The translations under genes and the position numbers were made by a program. A stretch of DNA of 32,219 nt from NCBI RefSeq assembly GCF_001570605.1, contig NZ_BBXG01000002.1:1-32219 (forward strand), written 5' to 3'. Numbering within the stretch: position 1 is the stretch's first letter; each line of letters starts with the position of its first letter. Of the stretch, positions 14,755 to 23,119 are shown in pieces. Below the pieces are notes generated by a model. The model searched no databases. It was given only the letters and a program-made list of their open reading frames with translations, and was not told where the DNA came from. This stretch comes from Herbidospora cretacea. Its GTDB lineage: Bacteria; Actinomycetota; Actinomycetes; Streptosporangiales; Streptosporangiaceae.

Positions 14755-15264
14755 ATGAACGCTGACGAGAGCACTCCACACATCGTGGTTCTTCCGTCCG
14801 GGGAAGAGGCGCCGGAAGGCGAAGAGCGGTCGGTCGCCGACCTGGTGGAACAGCCCGCGAAGGTGATGCGGATCGGCAGCATGATCCGCCAGCTGCTCGA
14901 AGAGGTCCGCGCGGCCCCTCTCGACGAGGCGAGCCGCAAGCGTCTCATGGAGATCCACCAGAGCTCTATCAAGGAACTCGAAGACGGCCTGGCCCCCGAG
15001 TTGGTCGACGAACTGGAGCGCCTGTCGCTCCCCTTCGCCAACAACAACGGCACTCCGCCCAGCGAGGCCGAGCTCCGCGTGGCCCACGCCCAGCTCGTCG
15101 GCTGGCTCGAAGGCCTCTTCCACGGCATCCAGACGACCCTGTTCGCCCAGCAGATGGCGGCGCGGGCCCAGCTGGAGCAGATGCGCCGCGCCCTCCCGGG
15201 CGGCTTCTCCCAGCAGGGCGGCCAAGACGACCCGGGCCGGGGCGCGTCGGGGCCCTACCTTTAA
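14755..15264 (+). CDS. bpa: Bacterial proteasome activator (DUF2587)
   Basis: 169 residues from ATG 14755. The core (RSVADLVEQPAKVMRIGSMI, LLEEVRAAPLDEASRKRLME, SIKELEDGLAPELVDELERL) matches Bpa/PafE, the ATP-independent ring activator of the actinobacterial 20S proteasome (Rv3780 in M. tuberculosis). The protein ends in GPYL; the homologue's terminal GQYL inserts into the proteasome alpha-ring pockets, so the critical Tyr-Leu end is kept. The Gln/Gly-rich linker before it is disordered. It is co-transcribed with the quinone reductase. It implies a Pup-proteasome system elsewhere in the genome. Confidence 0.93.
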   Translation: MNADESTPHIVVLPSGEEAPEGEERSVADLVEQPAKVMRIGSMIRQLLEEVRAAPLDEASRKRLMEIHQSSIKELEDGLAPELVDELERLSLPFANNNGTPPSEAELRVAHAQLVGWLEGLFHGIQTTLFAQQMAARAQLEQMRRALPGGFSQQGGQDDPGRGASGPYL

Positions 15265-15278
15265 AACCGTTTCGTGTA

Positions 15279-15310
15279 CGGGCTGGGCGACCCCCAAGTC
15301 ACCCGGCCCG
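15279..15310 (+). terminator. Terminator-like hairpin after bpa
   Basis: CGGGCTGGG (15279-15287) pairs with CCCGGCCCG (15302-15310), nine pairs with one G-T wobble around a 14-base loop, 14 bases after the bpa stop. No T-run follows. Confidence 0.5.
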
Positions 15311-15356
15311 CACGAGCGATGCGCACACCTGACTCATGGGACGGGGCGCTACCCCG

Positions 15357-15560
15357 CCCGAATTCGGGCTCATCGCCAAGCCTGACGCGGAGACCGCCCC
15401 ACAGCGCTTGCGCTCCGCGCCCGAAATTTCAGCTGATCAGCCGGGCCTGTGCTCCAACCGCCCGCGCCCGAGATTTCGGCTTATCGCCAAGTCTGACGCG
15501 TGAGCCGACCCGCCACAGGTCGGGCGCTCCCGCACCCGGAATCTTGGGATGTCAGCCCGC
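15357..15560. repeat. Degenerate repeat cluster between bpa and the HAD gene
   Basis: Four units start with a near-palindrome: CCCGAATTCGGG (15357-15368, perfect), CCCGAAATTTCAGC (from 15420), CCCGAGATTTCGG (from 15467) and CCCGGAATCTTGGG (from 15535). Units 1 and 3 are alike for about 60 bases, sharing the phrase ATCGCCAAGYCTGACGCG; units 2 and 4 are shorter. Start-to-start spacings are 63, 47 and 68. The cluster lies in a convergent intergenic region and reaches the end of the HAD gene. Its role is unknown. Confidence 0.7.
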
Positions 15561-16361
15561 CCGGCCCACCCCGTACAACCGTTCCAGCACCAGGGCCACC
15601 CCGTCGTCGTCGTTGGCCCTCGTCACGTGGTCGACGGCTGCCAGCACGTCGGGATGGGCGTTGGCCACCGCCCATGACGTGCCCGCCCAGCCCAGCATCG
15701 GCAGGTCGTTGGGCATGTCGCCGAACGCCACCGCCTCGCCCGGCGTGATCCCGTTGCGGGTGGCGAAGCGGGCCAGGGCGGTGGCCTTGGTCACCCCGGT
15801 CGCGCTCATCTCGATCAGCGCCCGCCCGCTCGAATGGGTGGGCGTCACCATGTCCCCCACGAGCGCCACGACCTGCTCGTAGAGATCATCGGCGGCCATC
15901 GTGTGGTGGTAGGCGAGCAGTTTGGCGCACGGCCGTCCGAGCACGGACTCGACAGGCGGCCGTCCGTCGCCGAAGCGCTGGTCCCAGCTTCCCAGCGGGA
16001 AGTCGCTCTCGTAGGCGTATCCGTCGGGGTATTCGACGGAGAAGGTCAGTGCGGGCACCGCCTTCCGGAGCAGGGCGACCGTCTCGGCCACCACCGCCGC
16101 CTCCATCAGGTGGGCGTCGGCGATCGACTCGGTGTGGAGGTCGTACAGGAGAGCGCCGTTGGCGCAGATCGCCAGGCCGCGGTGGTTCACGACATGGCTG
16201 ACGGAGGCCATCCAGCGTGGTGGCCGGGCGGTGACGAAGACGAGGGTCGATCCGGAGTCCTCGACGGCGGCGAAGGCGGCTGCGGTGCGGGCCGAGATGG
16301 TGCCGTCGGAGCGCAGTGCGGTGCCGTCGAGGTCGGTGGCGATGAGGCGCGGTGGGGCCAT
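15552..16361 (-). CDS. Cof-type HAD-IIB sugar-phosphatase-like hydrolase
   Basis: 269 residues. Motif I is IATDLDGTALRSDGTIS with the nucleophile and acid/base aspartates in DLDGT; motif II FVTARPP; motif III lysine in GVTKATAL; motif IV AFGDMPNDLPMLGWAGTSWA. The large cap between residues about 85 and 185 is the IIB type. Members dephosphorylate sugar phosphates or flavin and other small metabolites; the substrate cannot be read from sequence. Length is normal. Start is the ATG at 16361. It stands alone, convergent with bpa and divergent from the cold-shock gene. Confidence 0.88.
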   Translation of the reverse strand: MAPPRLIATDLDGTALRSDGTISARTAAAFAAVEDSGSTLVFVTARPPRWMASVSHVVNHRGLAICANGALLYDLHTESIADAHLMEAAVVAETVALLRKAVPALTFSVEYPDGYAYESDFPLGSWDQRFGDGRPPVESVLGRPCAKLLAYHHTMAADDLYEQVVALVGDMVTPTHSSGRALIEMSATGVTKATALARFATRNGITPGEAVAFGDMPNDLPMLGWAGTSWAVANAHPDVLAAVDHVTRANDDDGVALVLERLYGVGRAG

Positions 16362-16520
16362 AACAGCTCCCAGTTTGCCCTGCCCGCAAGACGCTCCGTA
16401 CAGGGGGATCTCAGGACGAGAATTCTCCCCCGGACTTGGAGGACCTGGGGGCGCTCATAGTGTTAGATATGGATCGCGTTGTATTAGCTGTTCCCGTAGC
16501 GAAAACCAGCTTGACTGTTA

Positions 16521-16573
16521 TGAGCCACCCGGGGAGCTGTGCGACACACCGGGGCTCACGAGGTGTGTGCCCC
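16521..16573 (+). promoter_or_regulatory. Structured leader of the cold-shock gene with competing stems
   Basis: Three pairings compete. Stem P: TGAGCC-(A)-CC (16521-16529) with GG-GGCTCA (16551-16558). Stem Q: ACACACC (16544-16550) with GGTGTGT (16562-16568). Stem R: GGGGC (16551-16555) with GCCCC (16569-16573). Q and R interleave as in a pseudoknot, and P excludes R. The block ends 28 bases before the ATG, with the ribosome site GGGAGAG at 16590-16596. The AT-richer stretch 16455-16520 upstream probably holds the promoter. A temperature-responsive leader is plausible, as for E. coli cspA, but inferred. Confidence 0.45.
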
Positions 16574-16601
16574 AAGATTCACTTCCTTAGGGAGAGCGTT
16601 A

Positions 16602-16805
16602 ATGGCTCAGGGAACCGTCAAGTGGTTCAACGCTGAAAAGGGCTTCGGCTTCATCGCCCCGGACGGCGGCGCGCCGGACGTGTTCGTGCACTTCTCCGCC
16701 ATCACGGGTTCCGGTTACCGGAACCTCGAAGACGGTCAGCGTGTGGAGTTCGAGGTCACCGAGGGCCCGAAGGGCCCGCAGGCCTCGCAGGTCCGCGCCC
16801 TTTAG
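16602..16805 (+). CDS. Cold-shock protein, CspA family
   Basis: 67 residues: [20 protein letters not shown] carries RNP1 (KGFGFI) and DVFVHFSAI carries RNP2 (VFVHF). This is a complete single cold-shock domain, a five-strand OB fold that binds single-stranded RNA and melts structure. The ATG at 16602 is preceded by GGGAGAG and a long leader of about 150-200 bases. Similar proteins are abundant in streptomycetes and not always cold-induced. It is followed by a very strong terminator. Confidence 0.95.
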   Translation: MAQGTVKWFNAEKGFGFIAPDGGAPDVFVHFSAITGSGYRNLEDGQRVEFEVTEGPKGPQASQVRAL

Positions 16806-16819
16806 ACCACTAGACAGCC

Positions 16820-16855
16820 TGAAGGCCGGGGTTCTTTCGAGAACTCCGGCCTTCA
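16820..16855. terminator. 16-bp hairpin with TTCG loop, bidirectional terminator
   Basis: The 5' arm 16820-16835 (TGAAGGCCGGGGTTCT) and 3' arm 16840-16855 (AGAACTCCGGCCTTCA) pair over 16 positions with one G-T wobble around a TTCG tetraloop. It lies between the convergent ends of the cold-shock gene (16805) and serS (16871) and can serve both. Confidence 0.92.
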
Positions 16856-16870
16856 GTGCGTTCAGTGCGG

Positions 16871-18133
16871 TTATTTGACCGGTTCCAGAACGTCGAGCCC
16901 CACAAAGGGCCGCAGCGCCTTCGGAACGACGACCGAACCGTCGGCCTGCTGATGGTTCTCGAGAATGGCCACAATCCACCGGGTGGTGGCGAGCGTGCCG
17001 TTCAGGGTGGCCACCACGCGCGGCTTGCCGTCGTCGTCGCGGAAACGCACCTTGAGGCGGCGCGCCTGGAACTCGGTGCAGTTCGACGTCGAGCTGAGTT
17101 CGCGGTAACGCCCCTGAGTGGGGATCCAGCCCTCGCAGTCGAACTTGCGGGCGGCCGACATGCCGAGGTCGCCGGCGGCGGTGTCGATGATGCGGTAGGG
17201 CAGCTCGCACTTGTCGAGCATCTGCCGCTCCCAGCCGAGCAGCCGCTGGTGCTCCTCGGCCGAGTCCTCCGGCTTGCAGTAGGAGAACATCTCGACCTTG
17301 TCGAACTGGTGGACCCGGATGATGCCGCGGGTGTCCTTCCCGTACGACCCGGCCTCCCGGCGGAAGCACGACGACCAGCCGGCGTAGCGGTAGGGCAGCT
17401 GGGGGCCGTCGAGGATCTCGTCGGCGTGGTAGGCCGCGAGCGGCACCTCGGAGGTGCCGACCAGGTAGAGGTCGTCTTCGGGCAGGCGGTAGATCTCGCT
17501 GTCGTGGGCGATCGTGAAGCCGGTGCCCTGCATCGACTCGGGCTTGACCAGCACCGGGGTGATCATCGGCACGAAACCGGCCTCGACGGCCTGCTGCATG
17601 GCCATGTTGAGCAGCCCGAGCTGGAGCCGGGCCCCGGCGCCGCGCAGGAAGAAGAACCGGGAGCCCGAGACCTTGGCGCCCCGCTCCATGTCGATCGCGC
17701 CGAGCAGTTCGCCCAGCTCAAGGTGGTCGCGCGGGGCGAAGTCGAACTCCCGGGGAGTGCCCACGTGTTCGAGGACGACGTAGTCGTCCTCGCCGCCGTG
17801 GGGCGCGGCCGGGTCGACGATGTTGGGCACCGACATGGCCAGGGCGTCGAGTTCGGCGCCGAGCCGCTCGGCCTCCGCCTCGGCCGCCTTCACCTGCGCC
17901 GCGAGATCCTTCGCCCGGTCGAGCAGCGCCTGCCGCTCGTCGCCGGACGCCTTGGAGACCGACTTGCCCACGTTCTTCTGCTCGGCGCGCAGCGACTCGA
18001 AGGAGCCCAGCGCACTGCGCCGACGCTCGTCGAGGGAGAGCAGCGTGTCGACGACGGAGTCGTCTTCCCCACGGGCGCGCTGCGAGTCGCGCAGCCGGTC
18101 GGGATCTTCGCGTAGGGTTCGCAGGTCAATCAC
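16871..18133 (-). CDS. serS: Seryl-tRNA synthetase
   Basis: 420 residues, full length. An N-terminal antiparallel coiled coil (about 30-105, [20 protein letters not shown] and [20 protein letters not shown]) binds the long variable arm of tRNA-Ser. The class II core follows: motif 2 [28 protein letters not shown], and motif 3 [16 protein letters not shown] with its arginine. It charges tRNA-Ser and tRNA-Sec with serine. Start is a GTG at 18133, followed directly by IDLRTLRED, the usual SerS opening. pheA ends 10 bases upstream, so the two are likely co-transcribed. Confidence 0.96.
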   Translation of the reverse strand: MIDLRTLREDPDRLRDSQRARGEDDSVVDTLLSLDERRRSALGSFESLRAEQKNVGKSVSKASGDERQALLDRAKDLAAQVKAAEAEAERLGAELDALAMSVPNIVDPAAPHGGEDDYVVLEHVGTPREFDFAPRDHLELGELLGAIDMERGAKVSGSRFFFLRGAGARLQLGLLNMAMQQAVEAGFVPMITPVLVKPESMQGTGFTIAHDSEIYRLPEDDLYLVGTSEVPLAAYHADEILDGPQLPYRYAGWSSCFRREAGSYGKDTRGIIRVHQFDKVEMFSYCKPEDSAEEHQRLLGWERQMLDKCELPYRIIDTAAGDLGMSAARKFDCEGWIPTQGRYRELSSTSNCTEFQARRLKVRFRDDDGKPRVVATLNGTLATTRWIVAILENHQQADGSVVVPKALRPFVGLDVLEPVK

Positions 18134-18143
18134 AGAGCAAACG

Positions 18144-19070
18144 CTACCGTTGCACGGCTCCGGCCCGCATTCGGCTCAGCCACCCGGCGGCCTCGGCGAA
18201 ATCGGGGTCGGCGGTGCCCCGCTTGATCTGCGTCGGCACCTTGTCGGCCCGCGGGTAGCTGCCGAGGAAGCGCAGATCGCCGGAGACGCGGTGGAGCCCC
18301 GAGATCGCCTCTCCGACCCTGGCCTCGGCGACGTGGCCCTCGCAGTCGAAGTGGAAGAAATAGCTGCCGATGCCGTCACCGGTCGGGCGCGATTCGATGC
18401 GGGTCAGGTTGACGCCGCGTACCGAGAACTCGGAGAGCATTTCCAGCAGCGCGCCCGCGTGGTCGTCGCGCAGGAAAGCGACCATCGACGAGCGGTCGGC
18501 CCCGGTCGGCTCGGGGAGCGTCCCGGGGGGCGCGACGCGGACGAACCGGGTCACGGTGTCGTTCCGGTCGCCGATGTTGGAAGCCAGCTCGGTCAGGTCG
18601 TAGATCTCACCGGCGATCGACGGCCCGATGGCGGCGTCGTAGGGGGACTCGGGGTTGGCGATCTCCTGGGCCGCGCCGGCGGTCGAGGAGGAGTGGACGA
18701 CCACGGCCCCCGGGAGCTCCCGGTCGATGAAGTCACGGCACTGGGTGTGCGCGGCGGGGTGGGTGAAGATGCGCTTGATCTGGCGCGACTCGGTGCCCGG
18801 ACGGACCAGGAGAGAGAACTCGACCGGCAGCAGCAGCTCGGCGACGATCAGCAGCGGCTGCCCCCAGGCGAGCTCGTCGAGCGTCTGGGCGATGCCGCCT
18901 TCGAGCGAGTTCTCCAGGGGCACGACGGCCCCTTCGGCCTCGCCGTTGCGGACCGCGTCGAGCGCGGCCCTGACGTTGGCGCACGGCAGGCGCTCGGCCT
19001 CGGGCGCCAGTTCACGAAGGGCGGCCTCACAGAAGGTGCCCTCGGGGCCCAGGTAGGCGAGCTTAGACAT
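18144..19070 (-). CDS. pheA: Prephenate dehydratase
   Basis: 308 residues. The PDT domain opens with [15 protein letters not shown] and includes [12 protein letters not shown], the [11 protein letters not shown] stretch and the catalytic T-R-F motif in [10 protein letters not shown]. An ACT domain follows ([20 protein letters not shown] and [20 protein letters not shown]), the phenylalanine-sensing part. It converts prephenate to phenylpyruvate in phenylalanine biosynthesis, with feedback inhibition through the ACT domain. There is no chorismate mutase fusion, as is normal in actinobacteria. Confidence 0.96.
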   Translation of the reverse strand: MSKLAYLGPEGTFCEAALRELAPEAERLPCANVRAALDAVRNGEAEGAVVPLENSLEGGIAQTLDELAWGQPLLIVAELLLPVEFSLLVRPGTESRQIKRIFTHPAAHTQCRDFIDRELPGAVVVHSSSTAGAAQEIANPESPYDAAIGPSIAGEIYDLTELASNIGDRNDTVTRFVRVAPPGTLPEPTGADRSSMVAFLRDDHAGALLEMLSEFSVRGVNLTRIESRPTGDGIGSYFFHFDCEGHVAEARVGEAISGLHRVSGDLRFLGSYPRADKVPTQIKRGTADPDFAEAAGWLSRMRAGAVQR

Positions 19071-19120
19071 AAGACCAGGTTAGCCACTGTCGACGGTGGT
19101 GTATGCGGATCTTTACTACT

Positions 19121-19627
19121 TCAGCGCGCGGAGTTGCTCCAGAGGCCTCCGGCGGGCCGCAGCAGGTCACCGTCGGCCGACTCGACCTCGGGCCCCAGCC
19201 CGAGCCGGGCGGCCCGCACCGCCTGCTCCTCCTCAGGCGACAGAGGCTGGAGCCCCTTGCCGCCTCTGAGGGCCCTGACGTAGGTACGGGTTTCGGTCCG
19301 CCCGTTGATCGAGGTCAGCACGATCCCATCGCCCAGCCCGTTGATCAGCGCGACCGAGAACGACAGCCGCCCGGTCATCTCCTCCAGGGCGTCGTAGCGG
19401 AAGACGGCGACGTCGCGGATCGCCTTGGTGTCGACGACCCCCTCCACGGCCGCCCGCCGGGCCAGGACGTCGAGGCAGTCCTGCACGGCCGCCCGCGCGT
19501 TGCGGAGCGAGTAGAGCCCGATGGCGACCCCGGTGAAACCGGCGAGCAGCCCGACGATCACGAACGCGGTAACCAGCACGCGACCGAGCGTAATGGCGCG
19601 GTCACGCTTTCGCCCGCTTTCGGGCAA
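19121..19627 (-). CDS. DUF4446 family membrane-anchored protein
   Basis: 168 residues. A basic N-terminus (ESGRKRDR) precedes one membrane helix at about 14-38 (LGRVLVTAFVIVGLLAGFTG). The soluble part carries the DUF4446 signature VFRYDALEEMTGRLSFSVAL, GDGIVLTSINGRTETRTYV and LSPEEEQAV. Function is unknown; homologues in Firmicutes lie near chromosome partition genes, while in actinomycetes the gene commonly lies near pheA. The TTG at 19627 keeps the positive-inside residues but overlaps the upstream gene by 26 bases and lacks a clear ribosome site; GTG 19579 is the alternative. Confidence 0.82.
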   Translation of the reverse strand: MPESGRKRDRAITLGRVLVTAFVIVGLLAGFTGVAIGLYSLRNARAAVQDCLDVLARRAAVEGVVDTKAIRDVAVFRYDALEEMTGRLSFSVALINGLGDGIVLTSINGRTETRTYVRALRGGKGLQPLSPEEEQAVRAARLGLGPEVESADGDLLRPAGGLWSNSAR

Positions 19628-20756
19628 GGACGAACACCAGGGCGACGGCCCCGAGCCCGAAGGCGTTCTGCACGATCTTCCCCAGCGTCGGCGACAGGAC
19701 CGGGATCTCCCACATCTTGATGTAGGCCCCCCACCAGGGGATCGGCAGCACGTAGAACACCCAGGTGGCCAGTTTCTCCCTGATCTCCGGCAGCGCGGCG
19801 ATGACCACCACGATCCAGGCGAGATGGTGGATCCAGGCGACCGGCGACAGCAGCACCGCCATCAGCCCGGTGAGCGCGACGGCGGTGACGGCCTGGCCGT
19901 CGAGGTAGTGGCGGCGGGCGGCGCGGAAGCCGTACCAGCCGATGAAGGCGACGGCGGCGAGCCAGAGCACGGTGGTCAGCGCGTCGGGCCAGTAGAGCCG
20001 CAGCAGCATTCCGCGCATCGACTGATTCGTCGTCGCCGTATTGGCCCCGAGTCTTTCCGAGTCGAGCAGCGCCCCGAACCAGAAGTCGACGGCGTCCCGG
20101 GGGATGACGAGAAACGGAATGACCGTGAGCAGCGCCGTCGTTCCCGACGCGGTGAGGAAGGCTTTCATCTCCTCATTCCGGTACGGCTTCCGCCACGCCA
20201 CCAGCAACAGGAGAATCAGGAACACGCCCGGCGTGAGCTTGACCGCCGTCGCGATTCCGATGAGCACCCCGCGCGGCCACCACGGCCTTTTCACCACGAC
20301 GTCGAAGAGACACAACGCGACGAGAAACAGATCGACCTGCCCGAACCGGATCTGGTCGCGGATCGGCATCAGGTAAAGGCAGGCGATCGTGACGAGCGGC
20401 AGCCATTTCCGCTGTTCGGGAAAGGCCACCCAGACGACGGCGACGAGCGTCGCCACGATGGCGGCGGTCCAGACCCACTGGAGCACCGGCCACGGCAGGA
20501 GCGCGAGCGGCACCGCGAGCATCGCCGCGACGGGCGGATAGGTGAAAGGGAGCAACTGCGGCGCCGGCGTGACCACGCCGTAGACGGGCAGCCCGTCGAG
20601 TAAGGCCTGCCCGCCGAGCCGGTAGACGTCGAGGTCGACGAGCCGCTGGTCGTCAGGATTGGTCAGCCAGTAGTGCGCGAGCGGCGCGGCCGCGGCCAGC
20701 ACGAGCAGCAGTCCCAGGGGCCACCAGGCGGTCCGGCTCCGCGCAACACTTCCCAC
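19602..20756 (-). CDS. Polyprenol-phosphate-dependent mannosyltransferase, GT87/DUF2029 type
   Basis: 384 residues with about ten membrane helices. The first extracytoplasmic loop holds LVDLDVYRLGGQALLDGLPVY and the later FTYPPVAAML, the DxxVY...YPP pattern of GT87 alpha-mannosyltransferases such as PimE and Rv2181. QIRFGQVDLFLVAL and IGIATAVKLTPGVFL are family landmarks. These enzymes add mannose from polyprenyl-phosphomannose to glycolipids on the outer membrane face. An MptA/B-like enzyme and a GT2 transferase are encoded nearby. GTG 20756 is the start. Acceptor unknown. Confidence 0.85.
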   Translation of the reverse strand: MGSVARSRTAWWPLGLLLVLAAAAPLAHYWLTNPDDQRLVDLDVYRLGGQALLDGLPVYGVVTPAPQLLPFTYPPVAAMLAVPLALLPWPVLQWVWTAAIVATLVAVVWVAFPEQRKWLPLVTIACLYLMPIRDQIRFGQVDLFLVALCLFDVVVKRPWWPRGVLIGIATAVKLTPGVFLILLLLVAWRKPYRNEEMKAFLTASGTTALLTVIPFLVIPRDAVDFWFGALLDSERLGANTATTNQSMRGMLLRLYWPDALTTVLWLAAVAFIGWYGFRAARRHYLDGQAVTAVALTGLMAVLLSPVAWIHHLAWIVVVIAALPEIREKLATWVFYVLPIPWWGAYIKMWEIPVLSPTLGKIVQNAFGLGAVALVFVLARKRAKA

Positions 20757-20809
20757 GACCAGGCAGGCTACCGTTTAGCCCGCCAACGGACCGCAGGGAA
20801 GGACGCCCG

Positions 20810-23119
20810 GTGCACAGACCCTCCACCCACGTGGCCGCACGGGGCACCCAGAACGGCGTCGCGGGAGACGGCGGCGTTCCGGCGCTCGCTTCCTGGCTGA
20901 ACGGATCGATCGCCTCGTGGAGACATCGGACACCCGCATCCGCACACCGCACCGCGGACAGCGGCAGAGCTCGGCCGCACAGGATCGTCCGGGCTCACGT
21001 GCCCGCTCGCCTGGCCACGGTCTTCGGGCTGCCCGGGACAACGCCGGGTCAGACGGCCGGGCCGGCTCGGACGCGCCGGGTCGTCTGGGTTCTGCTGGCC
21101 GCCTGTCTGGCTGGGATCTTCGGGCTGCCCGGAACCGCGCTCGGCGCGCCCCAGGGCCAGGTGGTGATCATCGGTGTCCCCGGGCTTGAGTGGGCCGATC
21201 TGAGCGCCTCACGCACACCCCACCTGTGGAAGCTGGCCGAGAGCGCCGGGGACGCCTCGTTGTCGACCCGGGCGGTGCCGCTCGAAGGGCGGGGCATCAC
21301 CTGTCCGGTCGCCGGGTGGCTGACGGTGTCGGCCGGGCAGCGGGCCGCCTCTCCCGGCTGCGCACGGCCCGCCCCGCCCACGGGCGAGGCGGTGCCCGGC
21401 TGGCCGGAGCTGGTCGCGCTCCAGGGGCGGTCGTCGTTCCAGGCCCGGATCGGGACGCTGGGGCAGGCGGTCAAGGACGCCGGGGGCCGGGTCGCCGCCG
21501 TGGGCCCGGGGGCCGCGCTGGGCGCAGCCGACATTTCCGGAAATGTCACCACCTACGCCGCCAAGATCGCCGACCTCGACCCCACCGGCCACCAGCTCAT
21601 CGTCGCCGAGGCCCCGGAGATCTCCGACGCCTGGCTCGCGGGGGGCATGAGCGAGCGGGCCAGGGACCAGGCCGTCGCCGCCGCCGACACGACGGTCGGC
21701 GCCATCCTCGCCAAGGTCCCGCCGGGGGCGACCGTCCTGGTGGGAGGCATCTCGGACACCCGCGCCGCCGCGCACCTGCACGTCGCCATGGCCACCGGCC
21801 CCAGGTTCGGCGCGGGGCTGCTGACCGCGTCGTCCACCCGTCAGGTCGGCCTCGTCACGATCACCGACCTGACCGCCACCGCCCTGACCGCCCTCGGCCT
21901 GCCCGTCCCCGACGGCGTCGTGGGCCGCGCCTGGACGTCGACGACCGAAAGCGCCGACCCTGCCGCACTCGCAGATGACGATCTCGCCAGCCAGGTTCTC
22001 AGGGACGTCCGGGAGCTGTTCTTCTTCTCGCTGGTCATGATCCAGGTCGTCTTCTACGCCGTCGCGGCCTTCGTCATGCGCCGCCAGGTCGCCGGGGCCG
22101 GACGCGCCATGATGATCGTCGGGGTGATCAGCGGCGCGGTGCCGATCTCGACGTTCCTGGCGCAGCTCGTGCCGTGGTGGAGCGTCGCGCATCCGATGCC
22201 CGCGCTGGTCGGCACCATCCTCGGGTTCGCCGTGCTCATCGCCGCCGTCGCGTTCGCCGGGCCGTGGCGGCGCGACCCGCTCGGGCCGCTGGGCGTCGTC
22301 GCCGGGGTGTCGTCGATCGCGCTGCTGCTCGACGTCATGACCGGCTCGTCTCTCCAGGTCAACGCCGTCACCGGCTACGAACCGGTGACCGGCGGCCGGT
22401 TCTACGGCTTCGGCAACATGGCCTTCGCCGTCTATTCGACCGGCACGATCCTGTTCCTGGCCGCCGCGGCGCACTTCATCCGCCGTCGCGCGCTCGCGCT
22501 CATTTTCTGCGTCCTGTACGGCCTCCTCGCCATCGCCGCCGACGGCTGGCCCTCCTGGGGGGCCGACTTCGGCGGGGTGCCGTCGTTCGTGCTCGGTTTC
22601 GCGGTGTTCCTGCTGCTCCTGGCCGGGCTACGGGTGTCGGTGACGAGGCTGGCCCTGATCGCCGTCGCGGGGGCGGCCCTGATCACCGGGATCGCGCTGG
22701 CCGACTGGTCGCGCCCGGCGGAGCAGCGCACCCATCTGGGCGCGTTCGTCCAGCAGGTCATCGACGGTGAGGCCGGCGGGGTGCTGGCGCGCAAGCTCGG
22801 CGCGATGCTCGGCACCTTGGGCAACTGGCCGCTGACCCTGCTCTCGCTGGTCGCCCTGGCGTTCCTGTTCCTCGTGCTGGCCAGGCCCAGGGAGATGAGG
22901 GTCGCCGCGCTGAGCGTGGCCTACGAGCAGGCCCCGGAGCTGCGGGCCGGGTTGATCGGCGCGCTGACGGCGGCGTTCGTGGGCTTCCTGATCAACGACT
23001 CGGGGATCGCGATCCCGGCGATGGCACTGACGGTGGCCGTACCGCTGACCCTCGCGGCAGCCGTACGAGCAGAAACACCACCACCCCGAGTAGCAACCAC
23101 GGAACGACCTGCGCCCTGA
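20810..23119 (+). CDS. Membrane protein with alkaline-phosphatase-like extracellular domain
   Basis: 769 residues as drawn from GTG 20810, with GGAAGGA seven bases upstream. After ~85 basic, low-complexity residues a signal-anchor segment (about 88-112, VVWVLLAACLAGIFGLPGTA) leads into a domain opening VVIIGVPGLEWADLSASRTP and HLWKLAES, then GITCPVAGWLTVSAGQRA, and ending with a TDLTATALTALGLPVP stretch. This is the alkaline-phosphatase/sulfatase fold pattern, but the first metal-ligand aspartate (usually GxDG) is proline. About ten membrane helices follow (residues about 405-750). Actinomycetes keep this gene with mannosyltransferases; role in cell-envelope glycan processing is inferred. The N-terminal start is uncertain (GTG 20999 possible). 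The 3' end overlaps the next gene by 128 bases. Confidence 0.75.
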   Translation: MHRPSTHVAARGTQNGVAGDGGVPALASWLNGSIASWRHRTPASAHRTADSGRARPHRIVRAHVPARLATVFGLPGTTPGQTAGPARTRRVVWVLLAACLAGIFGLPGTALGAPQGQVVIIGVPGLEWADLSASRTPHLWKLAESAGDASLSTRAVPLEGRGITCPVAGWLTVSAGQRAASPGCARPAPPTGEAVPGWPELVALQGRSSFQARIGTLGQAVKDAGGRVAAVGPGAALGAADISGNVTTYAAKIADLDPTGHQLIVAEAPEISDAWLAGGMSERARDQAVAAADTTVGAILAKVPPGATVLVGGISDTRAAAHLHVAMATGPRFGAGLLTASSTRQVGLVTITDLTATALTALGLPVPDGVVGRAWTSTTESADPAALADDDLASQVLRDVRELFFFSLVMIQVVFYAVAAFVMRRQVAGAGRAMMIVGVISGAVPISTFLAQLVPWWSVAHPMPALVGTILGFAVLIAAVAFAGPWRRDPLGPLGVVAGVSSIALLLDVMTGSSLQVNAVTGYEPVTGGRFYGFGNMAFAVYSTGTILFLAAAAHFIRRRALALIFCVLYGLLAIAADGWPSWGADFGGVPSFVLGFAVFLLLLAGLRVSVTRLALIAVAGAALITGIALADWSRPAEQRTHLGAFVQQVIDGEAGGVLARKLGAMLGTLGNWPLTLLSLVALAFLFLVLARPREMRVAALSVAYEQAPELRAGLIGALTAAFVGFLINDSGIAIPAMALTVAVPLTLAAAVRAETPPPRVATTERPAP

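Noticed and set aside
15357-15560. CRISPR-like array
   Set aside because: Units are diverged, of unequal spacing (63, 47, 68) and related over their whole length, so there are no unique spacers and no cas genes.
16856-18115. 419-aa + strand ORF opposite serS
   Set aside because: Antisense shadow; serS is complete and unambiguous on the minus strand.
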